Positions 1-10,575 of a stretch of 34,954 bases of DNA are shown one piece after another; position 1 is the first letter of the stretch; the number at the start of each line of letters is the position of its first letter. The DNA comes from Clostridia bacterium (GTDB taxonomy: Bacteria; Bacillota; Clostridia; Oscillospirales; Acutalibacteraceae). The notes under the pieces were generated by a model. The model had not been told where the DNA came from. It made no database searches and was given only the letters and a program-made list of their open reading frames with translations. The translations under genes and the position numbers were made by a program. The stretch spans positions 1-34,954 of the forward strand of contig JAFQRF010000081.1 of the NCBI GenBank assembly GCA_017410195.1. The letters run 5' to 3'.

Positions 1-866
1 CCGTAACGCTCCATAGCTTCTTTATAAGTAAGTCTGGGGAGAGGAAGCTTGATTTCTGCGCCGAGAGCTTCACGGAAAACTCTTTCCATATAGCCTTCGC
101 CGATTGCAAGAACGTCTTCCATATCAACGAACGACATTTCAAGGTCAATCTGAGTAAACTCGGGCTGACGGTCTGCACGGAGGTCTTCGTCACGGAAGCA
201 GCGTGCAATCTGCATATATCTGTCAAAGCCTGCAACCATCGAAAGCTGCTTATAGAGCTGAGGTGACTGGGGAAGAGCGTAGAACTTGCCTTTATGAATG
301 CGGCTGGGAACAAGGTAGTCTCTTGCGCCTTCGGGAGTTGACTTGATGAGAATGGGAGTTTCGATTTCGATGAAGCCGTTTTCATCAAAATAGTCTCTTG
401 TGATTTTTGTAATCTTGTGGCGAAGAAGAATGTTCTTCTGAAGGTCGGGTCTGCGAAGGTCAAGATAGCGGTACTTGAGTCTGGTAAGCTCCGCTGTCTG
501 GCAGTCCTCGATAATCTCGAAGGGCGGTGTTTCGCTCTTTGCGAGAACACGGAGGTCTGTTACTTCGATTTCTATTTCACCCGTGGGGATTTCTGTATTC
601 TTTGCCGAACGCTCTCTGACCACACCCTGAGCCATGAGAACATATTCGCTTCTTGCCGAAGCTGCCTTTTCGAAAACGTCCTTTGCGGTTGCTTCGTCAA
701 AAGCAAGCTGAACGATGCCTTCTCTGTCACGAAGGTCGATGAAAATGAGTGCGCCAAGGTCTCTCTGACGCTGAACCCAGCCTGCTACGGTCACGGTTTT
801 GCCTGCGTCGGAAAGACGAAGATCGCCGCAATAGTGGGTTCTTTTGAGTCCTGTCATAAAATCCAT
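1..866 (-). CDS. aspS: Aspartyl-tRNA synthetase, N-terminal part (cut by window edge)
   Basis: Charges tRNA-Asp with aspartate in the cytosol. The reading frame runs off the left edge, so about 288 N-terminal residues of an enzyme usually near 590 are present. The start reads [17 protein letters not shown], followed by the OB-fold anticodon-binding domain ([20 protein letters not shown]). The class II core begins near residue 140 ([11 protein letters not shown]), and motif 2 is visible as [18 protein letters not shown]. The ATG at 866 has an AGAGGT ribosome binding site 8-10 nt upstream; a second in-frame ATG lies 9 nt further in. It follows hisS on the same strand, the usual hisS-aspS pair, but the two are separated by a 121-bp repeat element. 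Whether it also charges tRNA-Asn cannot be told from this part. Confidence 0.96.
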   Translation of the reverse strand, partial: MDFMTGLKRTHYCGDLRLSDAGKTVTVAGWVQRQRDLGALIFIDLRDREGIVQLAFDEATAKDVFEKAASARSEYVLMAQGVVRERSAKNTEIPTGEIEIEVTDLRVLAKSETPPFEIIEDCQTAELTRLKYRYLDLRRPDLQKNILLRHKITKITRDYFDENGFIEIETPILIKSTPEGARDYLVPSRIHKGKFYALPQSPQLYKQLSMVAGFDRYMQIARCFRDEDLRADRQPEFTQIDLEMSFVDMEDVLAIGEGYMERVFREALGAEIKLPLPRLTYKEAMERY

Positions 867-886
867 GTTTATTTTACCTCTTTATC

Positions 887-1007
887 AATGAATAATGAAG
901 AATGAAAAGTGAAGAATTAAGGGTCGCTTCGCTCCGGTTTTTTATAATCGGGTGCGGGTGAAACCCGCCCGAAATTATTCATTATTCATTTTTAATTTTT
1001 CATTCAA
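887..1007. repeat. Heptamer-array palindromic element, copy A1
   Basis: Fills the gap between hisS and aspS. The left arm (888-922) is five 7-bp units in exact phase, the first ATGAATA and the last ATTAAGG. The core holds GGTCGCTTCGCTCCG, a TATAATCGG and a GCGGGTgaaACCCGC hairpin. The right arm (about 971-1007) is the inverse: read on the minus strand it is again RTGAANA units in 7-bp phase, and it starts directly at the hisS stop codon. Copies A2 (10006) and A3 (32949) share arm order and core. No ORF or transposase is inside. It could be a MITE-like or REP-like sequence or act as an RNA hairpin between the two genes. Confidence 0.85.
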
Positions 1008-2351
1008 TTATATCTGTCCGAGAATTGCGGAAAGGTCGATATCGCCGAGGTCGAAGGATTCGCCGAGAGCGGCAGTTTCCTGACGGAGAAGGAATTCCAT
1101 AAAGTTATCGGCAATTTCGGCAAGCTCCATTTCGGTTGTTTCGCCGTTATCCATATTTTTGACCTTTGCCTTGCCCTGAGCGATTTCGTCATCGCCAAGA
1201 ACCATTGTATACTTCGCGCCGATTTTATCGGCGTATTTCATCTGCGCTTTGAGCGAACGGCCGACAACGTCTGTCTGTGCGCCAATGCCGCCTGCACGAA
1301 GGTCGGCAACGATTGCCGCCGCTTCATACGATGCGTTTTCGCCCATCGGCGCGATATAGAGGTCGCATCCCGAAGGCTTGGGAAGCTCGATTCCCTGGGC
1401 TTCAAGGAGCATAAGCAGTCTGCCCGTACCCATGCCGAAGCCAAGCGAGGGAACATGCTGACCGCCGAGTTCTTCAACAAGTCCGTCGTAGCGGCCGCCG
1501 CCGCAGACTGTTCCCTGAGCACCTATCTGAGTTGAAACGAACTCGAAAACTGTACGTGTATAATAGTCAAGTCCTCTTACAATACGGGGATTGACAACAT
1601 ATTCGATATTCATTTTGTCGAGATATTTTTTGACGCTCTCAAAGTGAGCCGAGCAATCGTCGCAGATGTAATCGAGAATTGCGGGGGCATCCTTTGCGAT
1701 TTCGGAGCAGACCGGACTCTTGCAGTCGAGAATTCTCATGGGATTCTTCTCGAGTCTGCCGAGGCAGGTGGGGCAAAGCTCGTCCTTCTTTGTTTCGAAG
1801 TACTCTTTGAGCGCATTGTGATAATTCTTTCGGCATTCGGGGCATCCGATTGAGTTGAGCTGAAGTTCAAGTCCCTCAACACCGAGGAATGCAAAAATTT
1901 CGTTGGCAAGTGAGATTACTTCGGCATCTGCGGCGGGTGCGCCTGCGCCGAGCATTTCAACGCCGAACTGCTGAAATTCTCTCCATCTTCCTGCCTGAGG
2001 CTTTTCGTAGCGATAACAGTTGATAATATAGCAGAACTTCTGGGGGAGAGCTTCGTTGAAAAGTCCGTGTTCGAGGAATGCTCTTACCGCACCGGCTGTA
2101 CCTTCGGGACGGAGAGTTATTGAACGTCCGCCCTTATCGTCGAAGGTATACATTTCCTTCTGAACAACGTCGGTTGTTTCACCGACACCTCTCTGAAAAA
2201 GCTCGGTATGTTCAAAAACGGGGGTTCTGATTTCGCGGAAACCAAATTTTCTTGCGATGTCAAGCACGGTCTGCTCAATAAACTGGTTTTTATATACCTC
2301 CTCGGGCAGTATGTCCTGAGTGCCCTTGATGGCTTTGGTTACAAGTGCCAT
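1008..2351 (-). CDS. hisS: Histidyl-tRNA synthetase
   Basis: Charges tRNA-His in the cytosol; class II synthetase working as a dimer. At 447 residues it is slightly longer than the usual 420-430. Motif 2 is seen in CYRYEKPQAGRWREFQQFG, and TLRPEGTA precedes it. The histidine-specific motifs RGLDYYTRTVFEF and GGGRYDGL are both intact, and the C-terminal anticodon-binding domain follows from about residue 325. The last 25 or so residues are an acidic, leucine-rich tail beyond the usual end. The ATG at 2351 has a GGATG-type ribosome binding site. It lies downstream of mgsA with a stem-loop in the 98-bp gap, and upstream of aspS. No T-box consensus was seen in front of it. Confidence 0.97.
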   Translation of the reverse strand: MALVTKAIKGTQDILPEEVYKNQFIEQTVLDIARKFGFREIRTPVFEHTELFQRGVGETTDVVQKEMYTFDDKGGRSITLRPEGTAGAVRAFLEHGLFNEALPQKFCYIINCYRYEKPQAGRWREFQQFGVEMLGAGAPAADAEVISLANEIFAFLGVEGLELQLNSIGCPECRKNYHNALKEYFETKKDELCPTCLGRLEKNPMRILDCKSPVCSEIAKDAPAILDYICDDCSAHFESVKKYLDKMNIEYVVNPRIVRGLDYYTRTVFEFVSTQIGAQGTVCGGGRYDGLVEELGGQHVPSLGFGMGTGRLLMLLEAQGIELPKPSGCDLYIAPMGENASYEAAAIVADLRAGGIGAQTDVVGRSLKAQMKYADKIGAKYTMVLGDDEIAQGKAKVKNMDNGETTEMELAEIADNFMEFLLRQETAALGESFDLGDIDLSAILGQI

Positions 2352-2380
2352 TTTTTATCATCCTTAACTATAAAATTACA

Positions 2381-2404
2381 GGGTCGTCCATCAAAGACGA
2401 CCCC
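2381..2404 (-). terminator. Stem-loop between mgsA and hisS (terminator or processing site)
   Basis: GGGTCGTC and GACGACCC form a perfect 8-bp stem with a 7-nt loop, followed on the minus strand by TGTAATTTT. The U-tract is interrupted, so partial termination or transcript processing between mgsA and hisS is as likely as full termination. Confidence 0.45.
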
Positions 2405-2449
2405 GGTAAAACTTGATTTTTGCCAAGCAGGAGCGTCTGCGGAAGACTT

Positions 2450-2857
2450 TTATATCTTCGAAGGATTGACTATTTCGCGCCAATCAAGATCGCCTCTGGC
2501 AAGTGAATGTATGAGTGCCTCAGCCGTTGCAATATTCGTTGCAACAGGGACATTGTGAACGTCGCAGAGTCTGAGAAGCGTTGCTTCGTTGGGCTCGTGG
2601 GGCTTTGCAGTCAGAGGATCTCTGAAAAGGAGCAGAAGGTCAATTTCATTGCAGGCGATTCTTGATGCAATCTGCTGATCACCGCCCTGGGTACCGCTCA
2701 GGAATCTTGTAATATCAAGTCCGGTTGCCTCTGCAACCATTTTTCCCGTTGTTCCCGTTGCATAAATATCGTGCCTGCTGAGAATGCCGCAATATGCAAT
2801 GCAGAACTGAATCATAAGTTCTTTTTTGGCATCGTGAGCAATTAAAGCAATATTCAT
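2450..2857 (-). CDS. mgsA: Methylglyoxal synthase
   Basis: Converts dihydroxyacetone phosphate to methylglyoxal and phosphate, a cytosolic bypass of lower glycolysis that relieves phosphosugar stress. The 135-residue length fits the family, which is usually 130-150. The N-terminal ALIAHDAKK, the phosphate-binding TGTTG, the [10 protein letters not shown] loop with the catalytic Asp region, and [13 protein letters not shown] are all present. The start at 2857 is set by an AGAAGGAGG site 7 nt upstream. A sigma-A promoter with a palindrome over its -35 box lies upstream (2913-2949). It is first in a minus-strand series with hisS and aspS. The link to the synthetases may be only positional. Confidence 0.95.
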   Translation of the reverse strand: MNIALIAHDAKKELMIQFCIAYCGILSRHDIYATGTTGKMVAEATGLDITRFLSGTQGGDQQIASRIACNEIDLLLLFRDPLTAKPHEPNEATLLRLCDVHNVPVATNIATAEALIHSLARGDLDWREIVNPSKI

Positions 2858-2912
2858 CGTTACGCCTCCTTCTGTTCTTTTAAAAGTACTCTTTTTTAAC
2901 GATTATAGGAGT

Positions 2913-2941
2913 ATAATATCAAATCCTGACAAATATGACAA
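2913..2941 (-). promoter_or_regulatory. Sigma-A promoter of mgsA
   Basis: On the minus strand, TTGTCA (2941-2936) and TATTAT (2918-2913) are separated by 17 bp. A perfect 12-bp palindrome, ACAAGTACTTGT (2938-2949), overlaps the -35 box, as an operator would. A second, imperfect AAAAGTACTCTTTT site lies downstream near 2883. Confidence 0.6.
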
Positions 2942-2993
2942 GTACTTGTTTAAAAAATTTTTGGTTTTTTTGTAATATTTTTATCACAACGAA

Positions 2994-5495
2994 TTATTCT
3001 TCCGCGCCCTCGTCTGCGCCGCCCTCATCTTCGGGCATTGCATCACGTTCTTCGCCTTCTTCAGGCTGAACGGAAACGGCGGTTATCAGTCTTTCGCCCT
3101 CGGTTACCTTCATAACACGGACACCCTTTGAGGGTCTTGCGCAAAGACGGATAGCTTCCATAGCAATTCGGATAATAATACCGTCGGAAGAAATAAGCAT
3201 AAGGTCATCCTCGGGGTTGACAACCTCAATTGCCGCAACATCGCCGTACTTCTTGACGTGATAGTTGGTGAGACCCGAACCGCCTCTGTTCTGGAGTCGG
3301 TAATCGGTAATTTCGCTGAGTCTGCCGTAGCCGGTTTCGCTGACGGTGAGAACCTTTCTGCCCTCGGTAAGAATATCCATACCGACAACACAGTCACCCT
3401 CTTTAAGCTTGAGCGCACGCACACCTCTTGCGGTACGGCCGATAACTCTTGCATCGTCCTCACGGAAAGCGATTGCCATGCCCTTCTTGGTAGCGATAAT
3501 AAGATTTTCGCCGCCTTCGGTAAGCTTGACCCATACAAGCTCGTCATCGTCGTCAAGGTTGATAGCGATAACGCCGTTCTTGCGGACATTCTTATATGCA
3601 TCAAGCTCGGTACGCTTGATAATACCGTTTCGGGTGAGCATACAGAGATAATAGTTATCCTCGCCGAATTCGGGAACTCTTATCATTGCGGATACTCTTT
3701 CGCCCTCTTCAACGGGAAGAAGGTTGACAATATTCATACCCTTGCTCTGACGTGAGCCTTCGGGGATTTCATAGCCCTTAAGACGGTAGGTCTTACCCTT
3801 CGTAGTGAAGAACATAATATAGTCGTGGGTCGAGCAGGTGAACATTGTTTTAACAACGTCTTCATCTCTTCTTGTCAGACCCTTGACGCCTCTGCCGCCT
3901 CTGTTCTGCTGCTTATATTCATCCATCGGAATACGCTTGATGTAGCCCATGTCGGTAAGAGTATAAACGCAGGTTTCAACGGGGATAAGGTCTTCAATAT
4001 CAACCTCGCCCGAAACATTGACGATTTCGGTTCTTCTTTCGTCGGAGAACTTATCACGGATAGCCATTGCCTCTGTCTTGACGATGTCGAGAACTCTCGC
4101 TTCGTTTGCAAGGATGTCAAGATAGTCGGCAATCTTCTCTTTAAGCTCGTCAAGTTCGTTCTGAATCTTGAGAATTTCAAGACCTGCAAGACGACCAAGT
4201 TGCAAAGCGACAATTGCCGCTGCCTGAGGCTCGTCGAAATCAAATTTTTCCATAATGGCAACCTTGGCATCCGCCTGACCGCCCTTACAAGCTCTGATTG
4301 TTGCAATGATATCATCAACAATATCAATAGCTTTTGCAAGACCTTCAAGAATATGAGCTCTGTCCTGAGCTTTTTTGAGGTCAAATCTTGTTCTGCGGGT
4401 AATAACTTCCTGCTGGAACTTGATATAATGGTCAAGAACTTCCTTGAGGGTGAGCTGCTTGGGTTCGCCGTTGACAAGCGCAATCATAATTACGCCGAAG
4501 GTTGTCTGAAGCTGGGTGAATGAGAAAAGCTGATTGAGAACAACCTGGGGATTTGCGTCCCTCTTGAGGTCAATCGAGATAAGCATACCCTTCTTTGACG
4601 AATAGTCGTTAACATCGGAAATGCCTTCGATTCTCTTTTCTTTTACAAGGTCTGCAATGCTTTCGATAAGCCTTGCTTTATTGACCATATAAGGAATTTC
4701 AGTTACCTGGATTTCAAATCTGCCGTTTTTCTTTTCAACGATTTCCGCCTTTGCGCGCAGAGTAATCTTGCCTCTGCCCGTGCCGTAAGCCGCTCTGATA
4801 CCCGCTCTGCCCATGATGACGCCCCTTGTGGGGAAGTCGGGACCCTGGATATGCTCCATAAGCTCCTCAAGGCTGATATCGGGGTTATCAATCATAGCGC
4901 ACATTCCGTCGATAACCTCGCCGAGGTTGTGGGGAGGAATGTTGGTTGCCATACCGACGGCAATACCGACCGAACCGTTTACGAGAAGATTGGGGAATCT
5001 TGACGGAAGAACGGTAGGCTCTTTAAGACGGTCATCGTAGTTGGTTGTAAAATCAACGGTATCCTTGTCGATATCGGTAAGCATTCTGAGCGAAAGCTTG
5101 CTCATTCTTGACTCTGTGTATCGGTAAGCTGCAGGGGGGTCGCCGTCAACCGAACCGAAGTTACCGTGACCGTCAACGAGAATATATCTCATTGAGAATG
5201 TCTGTGCAAGACGTACCATCGCATCATAAACCGATGCGTCACCGTGGGGATGGTAACGTCCGAGAACCGAACCGACGGTATCGGCGCACTTTCTGTATGC
5301 CTTATCGGGGGTCAGTCCGTTTTCGTGCATTGTATAAAGAATTCTGCGGTGAACAGGCTTTAAGCCGTCTCTGACATCGGGAAGCGCACGGGAAGTGATA
5401 ACCGACATCGAGTAATCAAGGAAAGCCTGACGCACTTCTTTGTTAAGGTCAACATTTATAATTTTCTGGGTATCTCTTGCGTCGCCAAAACTCAT
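2994..5495 (-). CDS. gyrA: DNA gyrase subunit A
   Basis: Breakage-reunion subunit of the A2B2 type II topoisomerase that introduces negative supercoils. The frame opens at a TTG (5501), but an ATG two codons on (5495) gives 833 residues and is the likelier start; the AAGGAAAGGA site overlaps the gyrB stop. The catalytic tyrosine is Y126 ([10 protein letters not shown]). The quinolone-determining region reads [14 protein letters not shown], so the residue matching E. coli Ser83 is alanine (A87), while the Asp87 equivalent is kept (D91). The C-terminal beta-pinwheel has a GyrA box, [10 protein letters not shown], near residue 530, which argues for gyrase rather than ParC. The last 25 residues are strongly acidic. 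It is third in an operon, 18 bp after gyrB. Confidence 0.97.
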   Translation of the reverse strand: MSFGDARDTQKIINVDLNKEVRQAFLDYSMSVITSRALPDVRDGLKPVHRRILYTMHENGLTPDKAYRKCADTVGSVLGRYHPHGDASVYDAMVRLAQTFSMRYILVDGHGNFGSVDGDPPAAYRYTESRMSKLSLRMLTDIDKDTVDFTTNYDDRLKEPTVLPSRFPNLLVNGSVGIAVGMATNIPPHNLGEVIDGMCAMIDNPDISLEELMEHIQGPDFPTRGVIMGRAGIRAAYGTGRGKITLRAKAEIVEKKNGRFEIQVTEIPYMVNKARLIESIADLVKEKRIEGISDVNDYSSKKGMLISIDLKRDANPQVVLNQLFSFTQLQTTFGVIMIALVNGEPKQLTLKEVLDHYIKFQQEVITRRTRFDLKKAQDRAHILEGLAKAIDIVDDIIATIRACKGGQADAKVAIMEKFDFDEPQAAAIVALQLGRLAGLEILKIQNELDELKEKIADYLDILANEARVLDIVKTEAMAIRDKFSDERRTEIVNVSGEVDIEDLIPVETCVYTLTDMGYIKRIPMDEYKQQNRGGRGVKGLTRRDEDVVKTMFTCSTHDYIMFFTTKGKTYRLKGYEIPEGSRQSKGMNIVNLLPVEEGERVSAMIRVPEFGEDNYYLCMLTRNGIIKRTELDAYKNVRKNGVIAINLDDDDELVWVKLTEGGENLIIATKKGMAIAFREDDARVIGRTARGVRALKLKEGDCVVGMDILTEGRKVLTVSETGYGRLSEITDYRLQNRGGSGLTNYHVKKYGDVAAIEVVNPEDDLMLISSDGIIIRIAMEAIRLCARPSKGVRVMKVTEGERLITAVSVQPEEGEERDAMPEDEGGADEGAEE

Positions 5496-5513
5496 TTTCA
5501 ATCAGTCCTTTCC

Positions 5514-7535
<2,022 letters not shown>

Positions 7536-8420
7536 TTAATTTCCGTTTCCAAGCATTGACATCATGCCTTTTTTCTTTGCTTTTGCAGGTTTATATTTAG
7601 GCGGATTTTCAAGACGCATTCTTGCGCCCTTGCCGCTTGCTGATGCAAGATATTTGTTGACATTGATTACGGGACTCATCATATCGTCGCTCATATAATC
7701 AACGCAGTTTGCAAGCATTTCCTGGTCGTTATTCATTGCACCGAGGATGGTTACAACGATAAGGCTCTGGGTTTCGTTGGTGCCGTCTTCATAAATCTCA
7801 TTGAGAAGATTGAAAAGTCTTTTCATCCTCTGGGGATTGTTTTCTTTTATCGTTTCAAGAACTGCGGCAGTACCGTGATTGATAAAGAATTCTTCGGGAA
7901 GAAACTGACCGTATCTCTCGCAATTTGCTTTGTATTCATCGCGCAGCTCTGTGTAAATAGAGGTAAATCTGTTTGCAAGGGTGTTGGGGTCGTAAGAAAC
8001 AGAGCCACTCTTTGCCGCTGCCTTTGAAACCGGTGTGGGAAGCTTTGATTTGGTCGGTTTCTGTGATTTTGTTCCGAAATGCTCAACAAGAGTTTCGGAA
8101 AATTCGTTGACGATATATTTAACATCCTTCGCATCTGCCGTTTCAGCATCGAGAAGGGAAAGAGTAAGCTGTGAAAAATCGCTGCTGAGAATTTCGCCTT
8201 CCTTGGCAGCTCCGAGAAGAGTGATTTTATTGTTGAAATGCTCAATCTTCAGAGCCTTGTTTTCGCCCTTGTATTCAACGGTTATTCTGCCCGAAACGGT
8301 TACCGCAGGAAGCTCTCCTTTTTCGATTCCTTCGGGGATAACGGGAGTAAAACCGCATTCCTTGAGTGTTTCGTTCAGACCGCCTGTGATATCGGCAAGA
8401 ACAGAATAGATATCTGCCAT
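7536..8420 (-). CDS. Unrecognised protein, first gene of the gyrase operon
   Basis: A cytosolic protein of 294 residues with no signal peptide or membrane segment and no confident family. Residues 1-115 look like alternating strands and helices (for example ITVEYKGENKALKIEHFNN). A Lys/Ser/Pro linker lies near 118-140. Residues about 150-260 are helical and include FFINHGTAAVLETIKENN and LFNLLNEIYEDGTNE, which loosely resembles DUF7674-type helical domains (weak inference). The tail is very basic (KPAKAKKKG), so nucleic-acid contact is possible. The ATG at 8420 has an AAGGAGA site, and a strong promoter lies just upstream. Its stop overlaps the gyrB ribosome binding site, 9 bp apart, so it is made with gyrase. 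A role in supercoiling is unproven. Confidence 0.85.
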   Translation of the reverse strand: MADIYSVLADITGGLNETLKECGFTPVIPEGIEKGELPAVTVSGRITVEYKGENKALKIEHFNNKITLLGAAKEGEILSSDFSQLTLSLLDAETADAKDVKYIVNEFSETLVEHFGTKSQKPTKSKLPTPVSKAAAKSGSVSYDPNTLANRFTSIYTELRDEYKANCERYGQFLPEEFFINHGTAAVLETIKENNPQRMKRLFNLLNEIYEDGTNETQSLIVVTILGAMNNDQEMLANCVDYMSDDMMSPVINVNKYLASASGKGARMRLENPPKYKPAKAKKKGMMSMLGNGN

Positions 8421-8459
8421 GGCAAAGTTCTCCTTTATATATAAATATAATTACAGTTA

Positions 8460-8487
8460 ATTATAACATGTTTTTATAAAAAGTCAA
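8460..8487 (-). promoter_or_regulatory. Sigma-A promoter of the gyrase operon
   Basis: On the minus strand, TTGACT (8487-8482), a 16-bp spacer and a consensus TATAAT (8465-8460) lie about 40 bp before the first start codon. The surrounding DNA is very AT-rich. Confidence 0.8.
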
Positions 8488-8564
8488 CTATATAATATAG
8501 TTAAATCATAGAAATAAAATACATATATCTCTGTATTTTGTCGGAAATGACGGAGAATCGGCTG

Positions 8565-8593
8565 TTGACTATTTAATAATGCTGTGTTATCAT
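8565..8593 (+). promoter_or_regulatory. Candidate sigma-A promoter of ddl
   Basis: TTGACT (8565-8570), 17 bp, then TATCAT (8588-8593). If used, the transcript carries a 5' leader of about 345 nt that contains repeat elements B1 and C1. No better promoter was seen nearer to ddl, except TATAAT-like bases inside the repeat itself. Confidence 0.55.
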
Positions 8594-8647
8594 AATTGAA
8601 TAATAAAAAGATTATAATGGGATTGTGCGGCTTGCAGCTTTGCTGCA

Positions 8648-8912
8648 ATGAAAAATGAAGAATAATTGATTTTGAGTGCAGAGTTCAGAACGCAGAATGC
8701 AGAACGGAGGGTCTGCGACGCAAATTTTATTCAATCCTCCGTCACGGCTGAACGCCGTGCCACCTTCTTCTCCAAGGAGGCTAATTCTGCACCAAGCTTT
8801 CTGCTATAGGCTCCTTAGAAAAGGAGCTGTCCGTAGGACTGAGGATTGATTTCAGCTTTTGCGGAGCAATATATAATCGGAGCGAAGCGCCCCTTCGTTC
8901 TGCACTCCGCAC
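8648..8912. repeat. Heptamer-array element, copy B1 (interrupted by element C1)
   Basis: Fills most of the 523-bp gap before ddl. The left arm has ATGAAAA-type units (8648-8661), then RTGCAGA-type units in exact 7-bp phase (8676-8710), ending in GTCTGCG. The right arm (8891-8912), read on the minus strand, has GTGCGGA and GTGCAGA units followed by GGCGCTTCGCTCCG, the family core. A TATAATCGG lies at about 8872. The middle is occupied by a separate palindromic element (8732-8848). The presence of both unit types links the A and B classes. Confidence 0.75.
8732..8848. repeat. Palindromic element C1 nested inside B1
   Basis: A 117-bp element bounded by perfect 8-bp inverted ends, CAATCCTC (8732-8739) and GAGGATTG (8841-8848). 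Inside are compact hairpins: ACGGC/GCCGT in the left half and CTCCTT/AAGGAG in the right half. No coding potential was seen. The layout suggests a small non-autonomous repeat that entered B1, or a part of a composite element. Confidence 0.65.
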
Positions 8913-8943
8913 TTAAATAAAAACTACAAGGAGAATAACCGAT

Positions 8944-9999
8944 ATGAAAAAGAAAGTTCTCGTGCTTTTTGGCGGCGTTTCGAGTGAACACGATGTTTCA
9001 CTCAATTCCGCAAGCTCCGTAATCAAAAATATTCCGACCGATAAATACGATATAGTCAAAATGGGCATCACCAAAGACGGCAGATGCTATATTTATAACG
9101 GCTCAGCCGATATGCTCCCCGATGAAAAATGGCTTGAGGACACCGAAAATCTTGAACCCGCAGTCATCTCCTGCGACCGTGGACATCACGGCATTATCCG
9201 CCTCTCAAGCGGCGAAATCGAGAGAATCGACGTTGCCTTCCCCGTTCTTCACGGCAAAAACGGCGAGGACGGCACAATGCAGGGCCTTTTTGAGATTTCT
9301 GGCATCCCCTATGTCGGCTGCGGTACGGCGGCAAGCGCAATCTGCATGGATAAAGCCGTCACAAACGCCATGGCGGACTTTTCGGGCATAGACCAGGCTA
9401 AGTGGACTGCTTTCGATAAACACGCTTATTCGGTCAATAAAGCCGCTTTATTGGCATCCGCTGCAGAGAAGCTCGGTTTCCCGATTTTCGTAAAGCCCGC
9501 AAATGCAGGTTCATCCGTCGGCATCAGCAAGGCAAAAAATCTTGATGAACTCGAAAAAGCCTGCGAAAAAGCTTTTGAGCATGACAGAAAGGTTGTTCTC
9601 GAGGAAGGCATTGTCGGCATGGAGGTCGAGGTTGCGGTTATGGGCAACGAAAGCCCCGTTGCATCGGTCGTGGGCGAGGTTGTTCCCTGCAACGAATTCT
9701 ATGATTACGACGCAAAATATCTCGCAAACGAAAGCGAGCTTCATATCCCCGCTCGTCTTTCGGACGATATGCTGAAAAAGGTTCAGTCAGAGGCTGTCAG
9801 GGCATACAGAGCGCTCGGCTGCGAAGGCTTCACACGAGTTGACTTCTTCGTCTGTGAGGACGGCTCAATCAAGCTCAACGAACCCAACACCATCCCCGGA
9901 TTCACATCAATCAGTATGTATCCCAAGCTTTTTGCCGCATCGGGAATTCCCTATGCAGAGCTGCTGGATAAGTTGCTGACACTTGCAATGGAAAGATAA
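8944..9999 (+). CDS. ddl: D-alanine--D-alanine ligase
   Basis: ATP-dependent ligase that makes the D-Ala-D-Ala end of the peptidoglycan stem peptide in the cytosol. At 351 residues it is typical. The N-terminal domain begins with LFGGVSSEHDVS, including the substrate-binding Glu. The ATP-grasp domain shows KPANAGSSVGISKA and the C-terminal LNEPNTIPGFTSISMYPKL. The omega loop FYDYDAKYL keeps the tyrosine typical of D-Ala-D-Ala enzymes rather than the histidine of D-Ala-D-Lac ligases, so no vancomycin-resistance role is indicated. An AAGGAG site precedes the ATG. It stands alone between repeats B1 and A2; no murF follows. Confidence 0.95.
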   Translation: MKKKVLVLFGGVSSEHDVSLNSASSVIKNIPTDKYDIVKMGITKDGRCYIYNGSADMLPDEKWLEDTENLEPAVISCDRGHHGIIRLSSGEIERIDVAFPVLHGKNGEDGTMQGLFEISGIPYVGCGTAASAICMDKAVTNAMADFSGIDQAKWTAFDKHAYSVNKAALLASAAEKLGFPIFVKPANAGSSVGISKAKNLDELEKACEKAFEHDRKVVLEEGIVGMEVEVAVMGNESPVASVVGEVVPCNEFYDYDAKYLANESELHIPARLSDDMLKKVQSEAVRAYRALGCEGFTRVDFFVCEDGSIKLNEPNTIPGFTSISMYPKLFAASGIPYAELLDKLLTLAMER

Positions 10000-10005
10000 A
10001 TTTTA

Positions 10006-10127
10006 ATGAAGAGTGAATAATGAAAAATGAAAAATTAAGGGTCGCTTCGCTCCGAAAAAATATTAATATAATCGGGCGTGGGCAGCGCCCACCCGAAATT
10101 ATTCATTATTCATTTTTAATTCTTCAT
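10006..10127. repeat. Heptamer-array palindromic element, copy A2
   Basis: Begins 7 bp after the ddl stop and ends 16 bp before the next gene. The left arm (10006-10040) is five 7-bp units in exact phase, starting ATGAAGA and ending ATTAAGG. The core has GGTCGCTTCGCTCCG, TATAATCGG and a GGGCAGCGCCC hairpin. The right arm (about 10095-10127) is the inverted array. Unit order matches A1 almost unit for unit, while the interior differs, so arms and core hairpins are better kept than the sequence between. Confidence 0.85.
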
Positions 10128-10143
10128 TATTTCAGAGGAAAAT

Positions 10144-10572
10144 ATGAAAAACGCAATCATTAAAATAACCGACCGTCACCTTCAGGACGGCGAGGAATAC
10201 ACAAGCGAGCTGACCACGGCAGGCGAATTTGAGCTGACCGAAGGCGGATGCAAAATCGTCTACAAGGAAACGGATGAAGAGCTTCTCGACTGCGTGACAA
10301 CTCTCACCGTTGAAAACGGAAAAAAAGTCAGCATGCTCCGTTCGGGCAGATACAACACCGAAATGATTATCGAGCTTGAACGCCGCCACAGCTGCTACTA
10401 TTCAACGCCCTACGGCGAAATGCTCATGGGCATCTACTGCAAATACATTGAAAATAATGTCGGCGAATCGGGCGGCACGCTCGGCTTCGCTTACACAATC
10501 GATTTCAACAACGTTCCGGCATCGGAGAATGAGCTTTTCATTTCCGTTACCGAAAAAATACAGGAGGAATAA
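10144..10572 (+). CDS. DUF1934 / YwiB-like beta-barrel protein
   Basis: A cytosolic protein of 142 residues matching the DUF1934 (B. subtilis YwiB) pattern: alternating polar beta strands, a central FELTEGGCKIVYKETDEELL segment, then a middle RSGRYNTEMIIELERRHSCYY and a late LGFAYTIDFNNV. The family has a calycin-like barrel and no settled function. It usually sits directly upstream of argS, as here; the gap is 3 bp and the argS ribosome binding site lies in its last codons, so the two are probably translated together. An AGAGGA site precedes the ATG. There is no signal peptide. Recognition is by pattern and synteny. Confidence 0.85.
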   Translation: MKNAIIKITDRHLQDGEEYTSELTTAGEFELTEGGCKIVYKETDEELLDCVTTLTVENGKKVSMLRSGRYNTEMIIELERRHSCYYSTPYGEMLMGIYCKYIENNVGESGGTLGFAYTIDFNNVPASENELFISVTEKIQEE

Positions 10573-10575
10573 AAG

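Noticed and set aside
888-922. Heptamer arrays as a CRISPR array or coding repeat
   Set aside because: Units are 7 bp with no spacers, arms are inverted, and no cas gene is near; no open frame with a start signal crosses them.
2352-2449. T-box leader before hisS (and before argS, glnS, gltX, aspS)
   Set aside because: The gaps are short or filled by repeats, and the conserved T-box core was not seen by eye at any of the five synthetase genes.
3825-4523. Long antisense frame (232 codons) inside gyrA
   Set aside because: Shadow of a strongly biased coding strand; no ribosome binding site or recognisable domain. The same holds for the 233-codon frame at 17011-17712 and the 207-codon frame at 20837-21460.
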